Shown here piece after piece: positions 44,352-54,917 of a stretch of 64,000 bases of DNA. This DNA is from Bradyrhizobiaceae bacterium PARB1 (lineage in GTDB: Bacteria > Pseudomonadota > Alphaproteobacteria > Rhizobiales > Xanthobacteraceae): NCBI GenBank assembly GCA_002256345.1, contig NKIY01000004.1, positions 451,876 to 515,875 on the forward strand, in the 5' to 3' direction. A program made the position numbers and the translations under genes. Below the pieces are notes generated by a model. The model had not been told where the DNA came from, searched no databases, and worked only from the letters and a program-made list of their open reading frames with translations. Positions within the stretch are counted from its first letter, which is position 1. Every line of letters starts with the position of its first letter.

Positions 44352-45401
44352 TCAGTTTAGAGGCTTCGCCTCCGGAAGCTTCCACTTGCCGCTGGCAAGG
44401 GGTTGCTCCGGCCGATAAAGCCGGACGGTGTAATTCCAGCCTTCAACGATCGGCAGACAGTTCGGGATCTTGCCGTCACAGCCGCCGAACTGGACGGTCA
44501 CCGAACCGTCCGCATTCTTCTTCGCGGTGATATCGTTGATCGAATAGGCATTGTATTCGTTTTTCTCGAAGAAGCCCTTCGCGTTGTACACGCTGACCGA
44601 CCAGAAAGCCTTCACCGGCACAGTCTTCGGCATATTGAAGGTGTAGACTGTCTTGCCGTCGTTCTTTGCGGGCGTGAAGCTTACATAGATGGCGTCCTTG
44701 TCCGGAATGCCGCCCCACCCGGCAGCCGTGCCAATCAGGTGCTGGATCGGATCGACCTGGCCGCGGGCGCCAAAGGAGCCGCGAAACGACGTCTGGAACT
44801 TTGCTAGTCCGAGCAACGCATTGCGGACGTCCGTCAGGCTCCCTTCATCCCAGTTTGGGAGATCGAGCTTGCCCGTTTCCTTCTGGCTGACCCTGATGGC
44901 GTCCTGCAGCTTGTGAACCTCGTCGAGATCTTTCGGATCGTTGGGATCGACCAGCGTCCGGACAGCGACGAAGGCATATCGGGTGCCAACGGATTTCTGC
45001 GTCAACGTAACCGGCTTCTTGCCATAGGCGACGATTGGCAGATAGTGATCCTGATCGACCACCATCATCGACATATAGCGCTTGCCCGTATCAGGCATCG
45101 AGAGCGTGACCGGCCCGCCGGCAAGATCAAACACCGCAAACGAATAAAGCGTATCCCGGTTCATACGGATGACCGTTTGCTTATCGATGGATACGGGCTC
45201 CCGTGAGTGCTGAAACTTGCCCAGCCCGCCTACGGTCTTTGCATTCGCCGCGAGGTAATGGTCGGTCTCAGCGCGGGCGAAATTGCCAACGGTGACCGGC
45301 ATTTTGCCGGCTGGTGCCTGGGCAAATGCTCCGCCGGTCAATGCGACCGAAGCAAATGCGAGACTGATCCCAACCGAACGGAACATGAGGTACCTCTTCA
45401 T
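44352..45401 (-). CDS. DUF1254/DUF1214 family periplasmic protein
   Basis: The 349-residue precursor has a Sec signal peptide (GISLAFASVALTGGAFAQ). An N-terminal DUF1254 region follows (FARAETDHYLAANAK; IRMNRDTLYSFAVFDL; YMSMMVVDQDHYLPIV in part). The C-terminal DUF1214 region has AFWSVSVYNAKGFFEKNEYNAYSINDIT (in part) and NWNYTVRLYRP-type strands. No enzymatic role is established for the family. The gene stands alone behind araC, and its promoter region holds the third copy of the conserved block about 100 bp upstream. Confidence 0.88.
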   Translation of the reverse strand: MKRYLMFRSVGISLAFASVALTGGAFAQAPAGKMPVTVGNFARAETDHYLAANAKTVGGLGKFQHSREPVSIDKQTVIRMNRDTLYSFAVFDLAGGPVTLSMPDTGKRYMSMMVVDQDHYLPIVAYGKKPVTLTQKSVGTRYAFVAVRTLVDPNDPKDLDEVHKLQDAIRVSQKETGKLDLPNWDEGSLTDVRNALLGLAKFQTSFRGSFGARGQVDPIQHLIGTAAGWGGIPDKDAIYVSFTPAKNDGKTVYTFNMPKTVPVKAFWSVSVYNAKGFFEKNEYNAYSINDITAKKNADGSVTVQFGGCDGKIPNCLPIVEGWNYTVRLYRPEQPLASGKWKLPEAKPLN

Positions 45402-45911
45402 TCAATCTCACCAACAACGCGGGAAGGCGCGGCAGGGAGAAACTCAACGGCAGCCGAATTCTATTCGGATCATGTCGAGCATAGGCGGATCACCGGTCTT
45501 GCCATTTTGCGCCAATCGTTATCGGGCGACCGCATTTCTTCCATTCGCGAGATCAAGGGCTCGGGCTGTGATCGCTCACTCCCCGACACTGATCGTTGCG
45601 CTGAAACACGCCCCTCGGGCGTCACAGGAGGACTGCTGTGAGAAAGCGCGCGGGCCTATCATTACGGAGCGCAGCCTGCGCGGAACGCCGCAGCGACTAT
45701 CTGGCGTATTTTAATCTTGCTGGGATCTGTCGTGCGAGGCGAGAACCGGAAGGCCTGTGCAGCAGCACTCAGCGGTACGAGAAAGTCCGTTTCCAAGCAG
45801 AAGTGCGAGGCACGGGCCCACTGCATTACGCCCCATCGTCACACCATACGGGCCGACGTAACACTCTGATCGGGCTTAACTTCTTGGAATTGCTTCACAT
45901 CAAGAAGTTAG
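45402..45911 (+). pseudogene. gene-free region with araC block and coding remnant, copy 3
   Basis: Bases 45452-45530 match the araC upstream block, with core TTGCCATTTTGCGCCAATCG at 45499-45518 (two transitions from the other copies). Bases 45541-45645 then match araC coding sequence for YSHMREKTRALIAQAPTLLV onward (43473-43595), with substitutions and an internal stop, showing decay after a deletion. A GTG with AGGAGG ahead of it at 45638 is an accident of this remnant. Nothing is recognised from 45650 to tRNA-Leu. Confidence 0.7.
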
Positions 45912-45998
<87 letters not shown>

Positions 45999-46160
45999 AC
46001 GTGCGAGGCACGTGGCGCGGTGTGTAGGGGGCCGTTACGCACTTGTCAAATTGCTTTGTGCAATTCCTTTCCGCTGTACAGGCATCGAAGCTTGGCGTAT
46101 CGCGAAACGGTCTAAACTGCCGCCTTTTCAACGCCTGCCCTACTGCAAGGAACCGACCCC

Positions 46161-47129
46161 ATGGCTGCCCCCATCGACACCCTCGTCACGGTTTTCGGCG
46201 GATCCGGCTTCCTGGGACGTCACGTCGTCCGCGCGCTGGCCAAGCGCGAGTATCGGATTCGCGTCGCATCGCGCCGGCCGGAGCTCGCCGGACATCTGCA
46301 GCCGCTCGGCCGCGTCGGCCAAATCCACAATGTGCAGGCCAATATTCGCAATCCAGCCTCCATCAAAGCGGCCATGCGCGACGCCAGCATCGTGGTGAAT
46401 CTGGTCGGCATTCTCACCGAGGGCGGCAAGCAGAGCTTCGACGCCGTGCAGGCGCAAGGCGCCGGCGCTGTCGCCCAGGCCGCTGCGGAGATTGGCGCCC
46501 GCATGGTGCATGTTTCAGCCATCGGCGCCGACGCCAATTCCGAATCGGCTTATAGCCGCACCAAGGCGGTCGGCGAGCAAAACGTGCTGGCGGCAGTGCC
46601 CTCGGCCTCGATCCTGCGTCCGTCGCTGGTGTTCGGCCCGGAAGACAGCTTCACCAACCGCTTCGCCGCACTGGCCCGCATCGCGCCTGTGATGCCGGTG
46701 TTTGGCGCCGAGACGAAGATGCAGCCGGTGTTTGTTGGCGACGTCGCCCGCGCGGTGGCCGATGCGGCCGCTGGCAAGACCAAGCCGGGCGCCGTCTATG
46801 AGCTGGGCGGACCGGAAGTGCTGACCATGCAGGAGATCGTCGAGATCGTGCTCAAGACCATCGAGCGCGAGCGCATGGTCCTGCCGGTGCCGATGGGCAT
46901 TGCCAAGCTGAAGTCCTATTTCCTGCAATTCGCGCCGGGCGACTTCAAGCTGACGCCGGATCAGGTGGCGATGCTGAAGATCGACAATGTCGTCTCCGAA
47001 GCCGCCAAGGCCGCCGGCCAGACGCTGGAAGGTCTCGGCATCGCGCCGGATTCGCTGGAAGCGGTCGCCCCTCAATATCTCTGGCGCTTCCGCGCCACCG
47101 GGCAATTTGCGCATAACGGCGCGAACTGA
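46161..47129 (+). CDS. NDUFA9-like NAD(P)-binding oxidoreductase (extended SDR)
   Basis: This is an atypical short-chain dehydrogenase related to the NDUFA9 accessory subunit of complex I and to bacterial nucleoside-diphosphate-sugar epimerases. The 322-residue protein has the Rossmann motif VFGGSGFLGRHV (residues 11-22), ASRRPE for cofactor 2'-phosphate or hydroxyl contact, VNLVGIL and SAYSRTKAVGEQNV with the Y-x3-K pair. RPSLVFGPEDSF and QPVFVGDVARAV follow. No neighbouring genes suggest a pathway. A bidirectional terminator follows. Confidence 0.88.
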   Translation: MAAPIDTLVTVFGGSGFLGRHVVRALAKREYRIRVASRRPELAGHLQPLGRVGQIHNVQANIRNPASIKAAMRDASIVVNLVGILTEGGKQSFDAVQAQGAGAVAQAAAEIGARMVHVSAIGADANSESAYSRTKAVGEQNVLAAVPSASILRPSLVFGPEDSFTNRFAALARIAPVMPVFGAETKMQPVFVGDVARAVADAAAGKTKPGAVYELGGPEVLTMQEIVEIVLKTIERERMVLPVPMGIAKLKSYFLQFAPGDFKLTPDQVAMLKIDNVVSEAAKAAGQTLEGLGIAPDSLEAVAPQYLWRFRATGQFAHNGAN

Positions 47130-47150
47130 GCCTTTCGCCCCTTAAAAACA

Positions 47151-47182
47151 AAATGCCCGCAACATTTGTTGCGGGCATTTTT
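47151..47182. terminator. bidirectional terminator between the NDUFA9-like gene and gpmA
   Basis: AAATGCCCGCAAC-ATTT-GTTGCGGGCATTT is a perfect 13-bp stem with an A-rich flank on the left and T-rich flank on the right. It lies between two convergent genes, 22 bp from one stop and 58 bp from the other. Confidence 0.88.
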
Positions 47183-47239
47183 CGTTACGGACCTGCCTCA
47201 CTGATGCCGCAAGATTTGCCGCAACAATGACGCAAGAAA

Positions 47240-47860
47240 TCACGCCAGATCGAGCTTAGAGGCGACCGTGGCGTCCGCATTGAGCTTGTAGATGATCGGC
47301 GCGCCGGTACCGAGTTCGCGGGCCAGGATGCCCTCCGGCGACAGTTTCTCCAGCACCATGATCAGCGCACGCAGCGAATTGCCGTGCGCAGCCACCAGCG
47401 TGCGCTCACCGCGGAGAACGCCGGGCAGGATTTCCTGCACATAGTAAGGCAGCGTGCGGGCCAGCGTGTCCTTCAGGCTCTCGCCGCCGGGCGGCGGCAC
47501 GTCATAGGACCGGCGCCAGACATGGACCTGTTCCTCGCCCCACTTGGCGCGGGCATCGTCCTTGTTGAGGCCGGAGAGATCGCCATAGTCGCGCTCGTTC
47601 AGCGCGAGGTTCTTGGTCACGGGAATGCCGGTCTGGCCCATCTCTTCCAGCGCGAGCTTCAGCGTGTGCTGGGCGCGGGTCAGATCCGAGGTAAAGGCAA
47701 CGTCGAAGGTGAGGCCCTGGGCTTTCAGCTTGCGGCCCGCTTCCTTGGCTTCGGCAATGCCCTTCTCCGTGAGGTCCGGGTCCTTCCAGCCGGTGAACAG
47801 GTTCTTCAGGTTCCAGTCGCTCTGGCCGTGGCGGACGAGCACAAGAAGGCGTTCGGTCAT
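47240..47860 (-). CDS. gpmA: 2,3-bisphosphoglycerate-dependent phosphoglycerate mutase
   Basis: GpmA interconverts 3- and 2-phosphoglycerate in glycolysis and gluconeogenesis. The 206-residue protein has the phosphohistidine motif VRHGQSDWN (His11), the [13 protein letters not shown] segment, the catalytic glutamate in [11 protein letters not shown], and the second histidine in [11 protein letters not shown]. It is shorter than E. coli GpmA (250 aa), as in other rhizobial relatives. It lies 23 bp downstream of dapB on the same strand. Confidence 0.96.
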   Translation of the reverse strand: MTERLLVLVRHGQSDWNLKNLFTGWKDPDLTEKGIAEAKEAGRKLKAQGLTFDVAFTSDLTRAQHTLKLALEEMGQTGIPVTKNLALNERDYGDLSGLNKDDARAKWGEEQVHVWRRSYDVPPPGGESLKDTLARTLPYYVQEILPGVLRGERTLVAAHGNSLRALIMVLEKLSPEGILARELGTGAPIIYKLNADATVASKLDLA

Positions 47861-47883
47861 TCGCAGATTCCGTTTTCTTCTTT

Positions 47884-48699
47884 TTAGGTTTCACCAAGAC
47901 CGAGCACGTCGGCCATCGAATAGTGTCCGGGCGGCTTGCCATGCGCCCACATGGCCGCCTTCAGGGCGCCATGGGCGAAGATCGTGCGATCCTCGGCCTT
48001 GTGCGTGAGTTCGATGCGCTCGTGCGGGCCGGCGAAGATCACGGTGTGCTCGCCGGCAACGGTGCCGCCGCGCAGCGAAGCGAAGCCGATATCGCCGGCC
48101 TTGCGCGCACCGGTGATGCCATCGCGGCCACGTGCGGAATGGGTCTCGAGCGAGACCTTGCGGCCATCGGCGGCGGCCTGGCCGAGCATGAAGGCGGTGC
48201 CCGACGGCGCATCGATCTTGGCCTTGTGGTGCATCTCCAGCACCTCGATGTCGAAGCCGTCATCGAGGGATTGCGCAACACGCTTCACCAGCGCGGCCAG
48301 CAAATTGACCCCGAGGCTCATATTGCCGGACTGCACGACGATGGCCTGTTTGGTGACGCTCTTGATGACGGCATCATCGGACGCCGACAGGCCGGTGGTG
48401 CCGATCACATGCACGATGCCGCGCTGGGCGGCGATGGCCACATTGGCGATGGTCGCCGCCGGTACAGTGAAATCGAGGATGCCATCAGCATCCTTCGACA
48501 GGGTCCACAGATCGGCCGAGAGTTTGACGCCGTTTTCCGGCAGGCCGGCGAGTACGCCGGCGTCCTGGCCGAGCAGTTCCGAAGTCGGCGCTTCCAGCGC
48601 GCCGGCGAGCACGGCCCCGGGGGTCTCGGCGATGGTGCGGATCAGCGCGCGGCCCATACGGCCGCCGGCACCGGCAACGATCAATCTCATATCGGACAT
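47884..48699 (-). CDS. dapB: 4-hydroxy-tetrahydrodipicolinate reductase
   Basis: DapB reduces hydroxy-tetrahydrodipicolinate with NAD(P)H in lysine and meso-diaminopimelate synthesis. The ATG at 48699 has AAGGA upstream and gives 271 residues. The cofactor motif is [12 protein letters not shown], and NMSLGVNLL precedes the catalytic segment [18 protein letters not shown] (in part), with the usual histidine pair and lysine. It is followed closely by gpmA. Confidence 0.96.
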   Translation of the reverse strand: MSDMRLIVAGAGGRMGRALIRTIAETPGAVLAGALEAPTSELLGQDAGVLAGLPENGVKLSADLWTLSKDADGILDFTVPAATIANVAIAAQRGIVHVIGTTGLSASDDAVIKSVTKQAIVVQSGNMSLGVNLLAALVKRVAQSLDDGFDIEVLEMHHKAKIDAPSGTAFMLGQAAADGRKVSLETHSARGRDGITGARKAGDIGFASLRGGTVAGEHTVIFAGPHERIELTHKAEDRTIFAHGALKAAMWAHGKPPGHYSMADVLGLGET

Positions 48700-48805
48700 C
48701 TGGCGTTCCTTCGTATCCTGGGCGGTATAGCGGCGCGTGTCGCTGACGGCAACACACGCGCGCGTTCCGAAATCCTCAGATACCAATCAGATCAAGCACA
48801 TGCTT

Positions 48806-48856
48806 AAGGCATGATCCCGATAAGCGGGTACCGGTCTTCGGATCAGATCATGCCCG
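48806..48856. repeat. GATC-type palindromic intergenic repeat
   Basis: GCATGATC (48809-48816) and GATCATGC (48846-48853) are perfect inverted ends. Between them, CCGATAAGCGGGTACCGGTCTTCGG forms an imperfect inner hairpin. It lies between DUF1330 and dapB. It resembles a family of alphaproteobacterial intergenic repeats with the same ends; only one copy is in this window. Confidence 0.65.
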
Positions 48857-48865
48857 GATAAACGC

Positions 48866-49174
48866 TCATGCGCCGGGCTGCGGTCCGTCATATCCCTCGA
48901 TGATCACGAGATCGCTCTCGCCATGGGGTTTACGCATCTCGACGAGGCGCTGATATTCGGGTGAATTGTAGCAGGCGAGTGCCGTCGCATAATCGGCGAA
49001 TTCGAGCACGACATTGCGCGAGCGAGAGGTGCCTTCCTTGGCCTCGAACTGGCCGCCGCGGACCAGGAATTTTGCGCCGAATTTTGCGAAGACCGGACCG
49101 TTCTCAGCGACATATTGTTTGTAGCCATCCATGTTGTGCACCTCGACGCGTGCGATCCAGTAGGCTTTCGGCAT
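48866..49174 (-). CDS. DUF1330 family protein
   Basis: This 102-residue protein with a ferredoxin-like dimeric alpha-beta barrel fold is of the DUF1330 family. Characteristic segments are AYWIARVEVHNMDGYKQYVAENGPVFAKFGAKFLVRGG (in part), NVVLEFADYATALACYNSPEYQ (in part) and DLVIIEGYDG. The molecular function is not known. It lies between pyrF and dapB on the same strand and is separated from each by a repeat element, so it may be expressed independently. Confidence 0.9.
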   Translation of the reverse strand: MPKAYWIARVEVHNMDGYKQYVAENGPVFAKFGAKFLVRGGQFEAKEGTSRSRNVVLEFADYATALACYNSPEYQRLVEMRKPHGESDLVIIEGYDGPQPGA

Positions 49175-49197
49175 TCTCGTTCTCCCTCAAATCTCTT

Positions 49198-49321
49198 GCC
49201 CCGGACGCGATGCGATACGCAGTATTGCTTCGCAGATCCGGGGCCGTACCGACCAACGGCGTTCGTTACGGTCCCGGTTCTGCGAAGCAGCGTTGCACGC
49301 TGCATCGCGCCCGGGACACAG
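49198..49321 (+). repeat. nested palindromic repeat, copy D
   Basis: GCCCCGGACGCGATGCGATACG at the left and GCGCCCGGGACACAG at the right enclose GCAGATCCGGGGCC with GGTCCCGGTTCTGC. It shares GCGATAC-AGTATTGCTTCGCAG with copy E. It ends 1 base from the pyrF stop codon, on the 3' side of that minus-strand gene. Confidence 0.85.
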
Positions 49322-49322
49322 C

Positions 49323-50027
49323 TCAGCTCTTGGCTTGTGCGATCTCGGCCACGATCGCCTCCGCCGCAACCTTCGGATCAGCCGCGGCGAGGATCGGCCG
49401 CCCCACGACGAGATAATCCGAACCTGCGGCGATCGCCTTGGCCGGCGTCATCACCCGCTTCTGGTCGCCGAGTTCGGCGCCAGCGGGGCGCACGCCCGGC
49501 GTCACCAGCACCATCTCCGGTTTGATCAGCTTGCGCAGGTTACCGGCTTCCTCCGGCGAACAGACAAGACCGTCGATGCCGAGCGCCTGCGCCTGTTGCG
49601 CCCGCGTGGTGACGAGATCGCCGACGCCGAGTTGATAGCCTGCAGCTTTCAGGTCCTCGTCGTCATAGGAGGTCAATACCGTCACCGCGAGGATGCGCAG
49701 ATTCGAGCCTTTGCTGGCATTCGCCGCCGCCTGCATGGTCTGCGGATAGGCGTGTACGGTGAGGAAGGTCGCGCCCAGCTTCGCCACGCTCTCGACGCCC
49801 CGCGCCACGGTGTTACCGATGTCGTGCATCTTCAGGTCGGCGAACACCTTCTTGCCGGCATCCGCAAGCTTGCGCACCAGCGGCAGACCGCCGGCATAGC
49901 CGAGCTGATAGCCGATCTTGTAGAAACTCACGCTATCGCCAAGCCGTTCGATCATGGCTTCGGCCGAAGCGACATCGGGCAGGTCGAGCGCGACGATCAG
50001 GCGGTCGCGGGGATCGATGGCGGTCAT
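49323..50027 (-). CDS. pyrF: orotidine 5'-phosphate decarboxylase
   Basis: PyrF decarboxylates OMP to UMP, the last step of de novo pyrimidine synthesis. The 234-residue TIM-barrel protein has the catalytic D-x-K-x-x-D array in [21 protein letters not shown] at strand 1, [10 protein letters not shown] for phosphate binding and DYLVVGRPI at the end. It starts 7 bp after the FMN reductase gene, indicating an operon. Confidence 0.96.
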   Translation of the reverse strand: MTAIDPRDRLIVALDLPDVASAEAMIERLGDSVSFYKIGYQLGYAGGLPLVRKLADAGKKVFADLKMHDIGNTVARGVESVAKLGATFLTVHAYPQTMQAAANASKGSNLRILAVTVLTSYDDEDLKAAGYQLGVGDLVTTRAQQAQALGIDGLVCSPEEAGNLRKLIKPEMVLVTPGVRPAGAELGDQKRVMTPAKAIAAGSDYLVVGRPILAAADPKVAAEAIVAEIAQAKS

Positions 50028-50034
50028 GTCAGTC

Positions 50035-50613
50035 TCACTTCATCTGCTGGGCGACATCGATCAATTGCCGCACCATGGATTGCATCGCCGCGACATCGGC
50101 GGGGTGTCTCAATCGGTCCATCTCGTCATAGGCCTCATCCGCATGGGAGAGCGCGAGCTGGCTCGGAATGACCAGTGCGCGGCACGCCGACAGCACCAGC
50201 CGCAGCGCTTCGAGACAACGCGTGCCGCCGAGCCGGCCATTCGATGCCGCGGCGATGGCAAAGGCGCGGCCGCGGAACACATGGCCACGGCCTTCCTGCC
50301 CGTCATTGACGCGGGAGACCCAGTCGATCGCGTTCTTTACCAGCGGCGGCAATGAGGAATTGTATTCGGGCGTGACGATCAGCACCCCGTGATGCGACGC
50401 GATCATGCGCTTGAGATTGAGCGCATGTTTCGGCACGCCGGATGACGCTTCGAGATCGCCGTCATAAATCGGCAGCGGATAGTCCGCGAGCGAGATGCGA
50501 GTGACATCCGCGTCGGCACGCACCAGCTCGTCAACGGCAGCAGCCGCCAGCTTCGCGTTCAGCGAACCGGTACGCAGCGAGCCAGGAATGACGAGGATTT
50601 TCGGTGCAGCCAT
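50035..50613 (-). CDS. NADPH-dependent FMN reductase family protein
   Basis: This is a flavodoxin-fold quinone or flavin reductase of the ChrR/YieF type. I chose the ATG at 50613 (192 aa, [17 protein letters not shown]). The phosphate loop is [10 protein letters not shown], and the flavin-binding segment is [19 protein letters not shown] (in part). The longer start at 50637 has no ribosome-binding site. Such enzymes reduce quinones, flavins or chromate. It lies between pmtA (49 bp) and pyrF. Confidence 0.88.
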   Translation of the reverse strand: MAAPKILVIPGSLRTGSLNAKLAAAAVDELVRADADVTRISLADYPLPIYDGDLEASSGVPKHALNLKRMIASHHGVLIVTPEYNSSLPPLVKNAIDWVSRVNDGQEGRGHVFRGRAFAIAAASNGRLGGTRCLEALRLVLSACRALVIPSQLALSHADEAYDEMDRLRHPADVAAMQSMVRQLIDVAQQMK

Positions 50614-50662
50614 ATGTCCGATCGCGTTTGGTGGCATCGCCGCCGCGCGATCGCGAACGGCC

Positions 50663-51265
50663 TCACCCCTTGCGATACACCCAGACGCGGGCGGGCGGAA
50701 GGTTCATCCAGATCCGTTCGGACGCCTCGGTGGACACACCCGGCAGCGACTTCGGGATCGGCGGCGCCACCGAATAGGTGAACTGTACAAAGGGCGCATG
50801 CGGCGCGAGGGCCGCGAAAGCATCGCGGATCAGCTTGAGGCGCGTCAGCATCGGCTTGGTGACCAGCGGCAGGCCGGAGACGACAGCGGAAGCCGGTTCT
50901 TTCAGAACGTCCCACAGCGTGTCACGCAGCGTGTAGGCATCGCCCTGCACCACAGTCGCCTGCGGATAGCGCTCGCGCAACAGGGCACAGAAAGTCGGAT
51001 TGAATTCGACGAGCACCAGGCGCTTCTGATCGACGCCATGCGCAACGAGCGCAGTGGTGATTGCGCCGGTGCCGGGTCCAAGTTCGATGACGGGGCCGGT
51101 CCCTTTCGGATCGACATATTGCGCCATGGTGCGGGCGAGCGCTTTGCCTGACGGCATCACCGCGCCCATATGCAGCGGCTTATCGATCCATGAACGGATG
51201 AAGCGGACTTCGTCATCGAGACGAAGCGGCTTTTTCAACGTACGCGCGGACGATTGCAGAGGCAT
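50663..51265 (-). CDS. pmtA: phospholipid N-methyltransferase PmtA-like
   Basis: This class I SAM methyltransferase is of the type that converts phosphatidylethanolamine to phosphatidylcholine in rhizobia. The ATG at 51265 has GGAAG 5 bases upstream and gives 200 residues, the usual PmtA length. The SAM-binding motif is VIELGPGTGAIT, and the preceding helix HMGAVMPSGKALARTM (in part) is typical of the group related to KsgA. It lies 93 bp downstream of dnaJ, a neighbourhood I associate with Bradyrhizobium. Substrate specificity is inferred. Confidence 0.82.
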   Translation of the reverse strand: MPLQSSARTLKKPLRLDDEVRFIRSWIDKPLHMGAVMPSGKALARTMAQYVDPKGTGPVIELGPGTGAITTALVAHGVDQKRLVLVEFNPTFCALLRERYPQATVVQGDAYTLRDTLWDVLKEPASAVVSGLPLVTKPMLTRLKLIRDAFAALAPHAPFVQFTYSVAPPIPKSLPGVSTEASERIWMNLPPARVWVYRKG

Positions 51266-51358
51266 TGTGCTTCCAGGCCGACCGCGGAACGTGCGGAACG
51301 TCAGATTTTCGTCATAAAGGGGTATCGCCAACCGCGGAAACGGTCAAGCATTGTAACG

Positions 51359-52498
51359 TCAGGACGCGTTGCGTGTTCCGAAGAAGTCCTTGACCTTGGT
51401 GAAGAATCCCGCTGCCTCTGGTTGCGTTGCACCAGACGAAAGCTTCTCGAATTCACTGAGAAGTTCTTGCTGTTTCTTGGTCAGATTCTGCGGCGTTTCC
51501 ACCACGACCTGCACATACATGTCACCCGATTGACGCGAACGCAGCACCGGCATGCCCTTGCCGCCGACGCGGAAGCGACGCCCGGATTGCGTGCCGGACG
51601 GCACCTTCACCTTGTTGCGGTTGCCGTCGATGGTCGGCACTTCGAACTCACCGCCAAGCGCAGCGGTGACCATGGAGATCGGCACGCGGCAATGCAAATC
51701 GGCGCCGTCACGCTGGAAGAAATCGTGCGAGACCAGTGACAGGAAAATGTAGAGATCGCCGGCAGGACCGCCGCGCGTGCCGGCCTCGCCTTCATTGGCG
51801 AGACGAATGCGGGTGCCGTCCTCGACGCCGGCAGGAATGTTCACCGACAGCGAGCGCTCGCGCTCGACACGGCCGGCGCCAGAGCAGCTCGGGCACGGAT
51901 CCTCGATCATCTGACCGCGGCCGTGGCAGCTCGGGCAGGTACGTTCCAGCGTGAAGAAGCCCTGGGCCTGACGCACACGGCCGGCGCCGCCGCAGGTCGA
52001 GCAGGTCTTCGGCTTGGTGCCGGCCTTGGCACCAGTGCCCGAGCAGGCCTCGCAGGTCACCGCGACCGGAATCTCGATCTGCGCGGTCTTGCCGGAGAAC
52101 GCTTCCTCCAGCGTGATTTCCATATTGTAACGCAGGTCGGCGCCGCGCTCGCGGCCGCCGCTGGAGCGGCCGCCACGCTGCCCGGCCATGCCGAACAGGT
52201 CTTCAAAAATATCGGAGAAGGAAGAGGCGAAGCCCGAACCAAAGCCGGCTCCGCCGCCGCCATGTCCCTGCTCGAAGGCCGCATGGCCGAAACGATCATA
52301 GGCAGCGCGCTTGTCGCCGTCCTTGAGGACGTCATAGGCCTCGGCGATTTCCTTGAACTTCACTTCGGCAGCGGCATCGCCGGGATTCTTGTCCGGATGC
52401 CACTTCATCGCAAGCTTGCGGAAGGACGACTTCAGAACCGCGTCATTGGCGGTGCGCTCGACTTCCAGCGTCTCGTAGTAACATTGCTTGGTGGACAT
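51359..52498 (-). CDS. dnaJ: molecular chaperone DnaJ
   Basis: This is the Hsp40 co-chaperone that delivers substrates to DnaK and stimulates its ATPase. The 379-residue protein has the J domain with His34-Pro-Asp36, a Gly/Phe-rich region (about 75-110) and four C-x-x-C-x-G-x-G zinc repeats (about 145-225: [32 protein letters not shown]). C-terminal beta-sandwich domains follow. It is 159 bp downstream of dnaK and probably shares its transcript by readthrough. Confidence 0.97.
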   Translation of the reverse strand: MSTKQCYYETLEVERTANDAVLKSSFRKLAMKWHPDKNPGDAAAEVKFKEIAEAYDVLKDGDKRAAYDRFGHAAFEQGHGGGGAGFGSGFASSFSDIFEDLFGMAGQRGGRSSGGRERGADLRYNMEITLEEAFSGKTAQIEIPVAVTCEACSGTGAKAGTKPKTCSTCGGAGRVRQAQGFFTLERTCPSCHGRGQMIEDPCPSCSGAGRVERERSLSVNIPAGVEDGTRIRLANEGEAGTRGGPAGDLYIFLSLVSHDFFQRDGADLHCRVPISMVTAALGGEFEVPTIDGNRNKVKVPSGTQSGRRFRVGGKGMPVLRSRQSGDMYVQVVVETPQNLTKKQQELLSEFEKLSSGATQPEAAGFFTKVKDFFGTRNAS

Positions 52499-52587
52499 TC
52501 GTCAGATCCGCCCGAAATCCCAGGTCGCCGCATCGTCATGATGCGATATATGCCGGTGCAAGTACTGTACTAGCCGCACCGCCTCAC

Positions 52588-52640
52588 AAAAAATAACCCC
52601 CATCCATTGTCAGCCGCATTGTGCTGCTCTGGATGAGGGT
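52588..52640 (-). terminator. hairpin terminator between dnaK and dnaJ
   Basis: On the minus strand ACCCTCATCCA pairs with TGGATGGGGGT across a 30-base loop, and TATTTTTTG follows. It lies 18 bases after the dnaK stop and would limit readthrough into dnaJ. Confidence 0.6.
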
Positions 52641-52657
52641 CATCGTTTTGCTCGCTA

Positions 52658-54556
<1,899 letters not shown>

Positions 54557-54917
54557 GCTCTTACTTCCTTCTTTCTGCGGCAGGTTGGCCGGGCCCAACG
54601 GGCGCCCCGCTCAAACCCCCAAATCAATCACATGCTCGCGATATTGCGACGCTAGGCGTCATATAGGAGGGTGCTAGGGGGCCGCAAGGCATCCCCGAGG
54701 GGCTTAGGCGCGGAAACCATAGGGTATTCGGGAAATTAATTAAGTCTGAATGCGCGGTCCGAAACGGGCAACGCGGCGGATCGGCGCGGGCCGCGCCGGG
54801 AACGGATTTGTGCCTTGATCTGTTGCTGGAACAGGGCAACCGTATGCCCCCTTCCGGCAGGCCGTGCCGCCGGCGGCTTCTTCGACCAGCCGCAACGCCC
54901 AACCAAGTAAGAGCCTG
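54557..54917 (-). promoter_or_regulatory. dnaK promoter region with sigma-32 promoter
   Basis: This is a 361-bp gene-free divergent region. On the minus strand CCTTGC (54684-54689) and CCTATATG (54660-54667) form an RpoH-type promoter with CTTG and CCTATAT separated by about 17 bases. It would give a dnaK leader of about 100 bases. No further motif was recognised toward the plus-strand gene at 54918. Confidence 0.65.
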
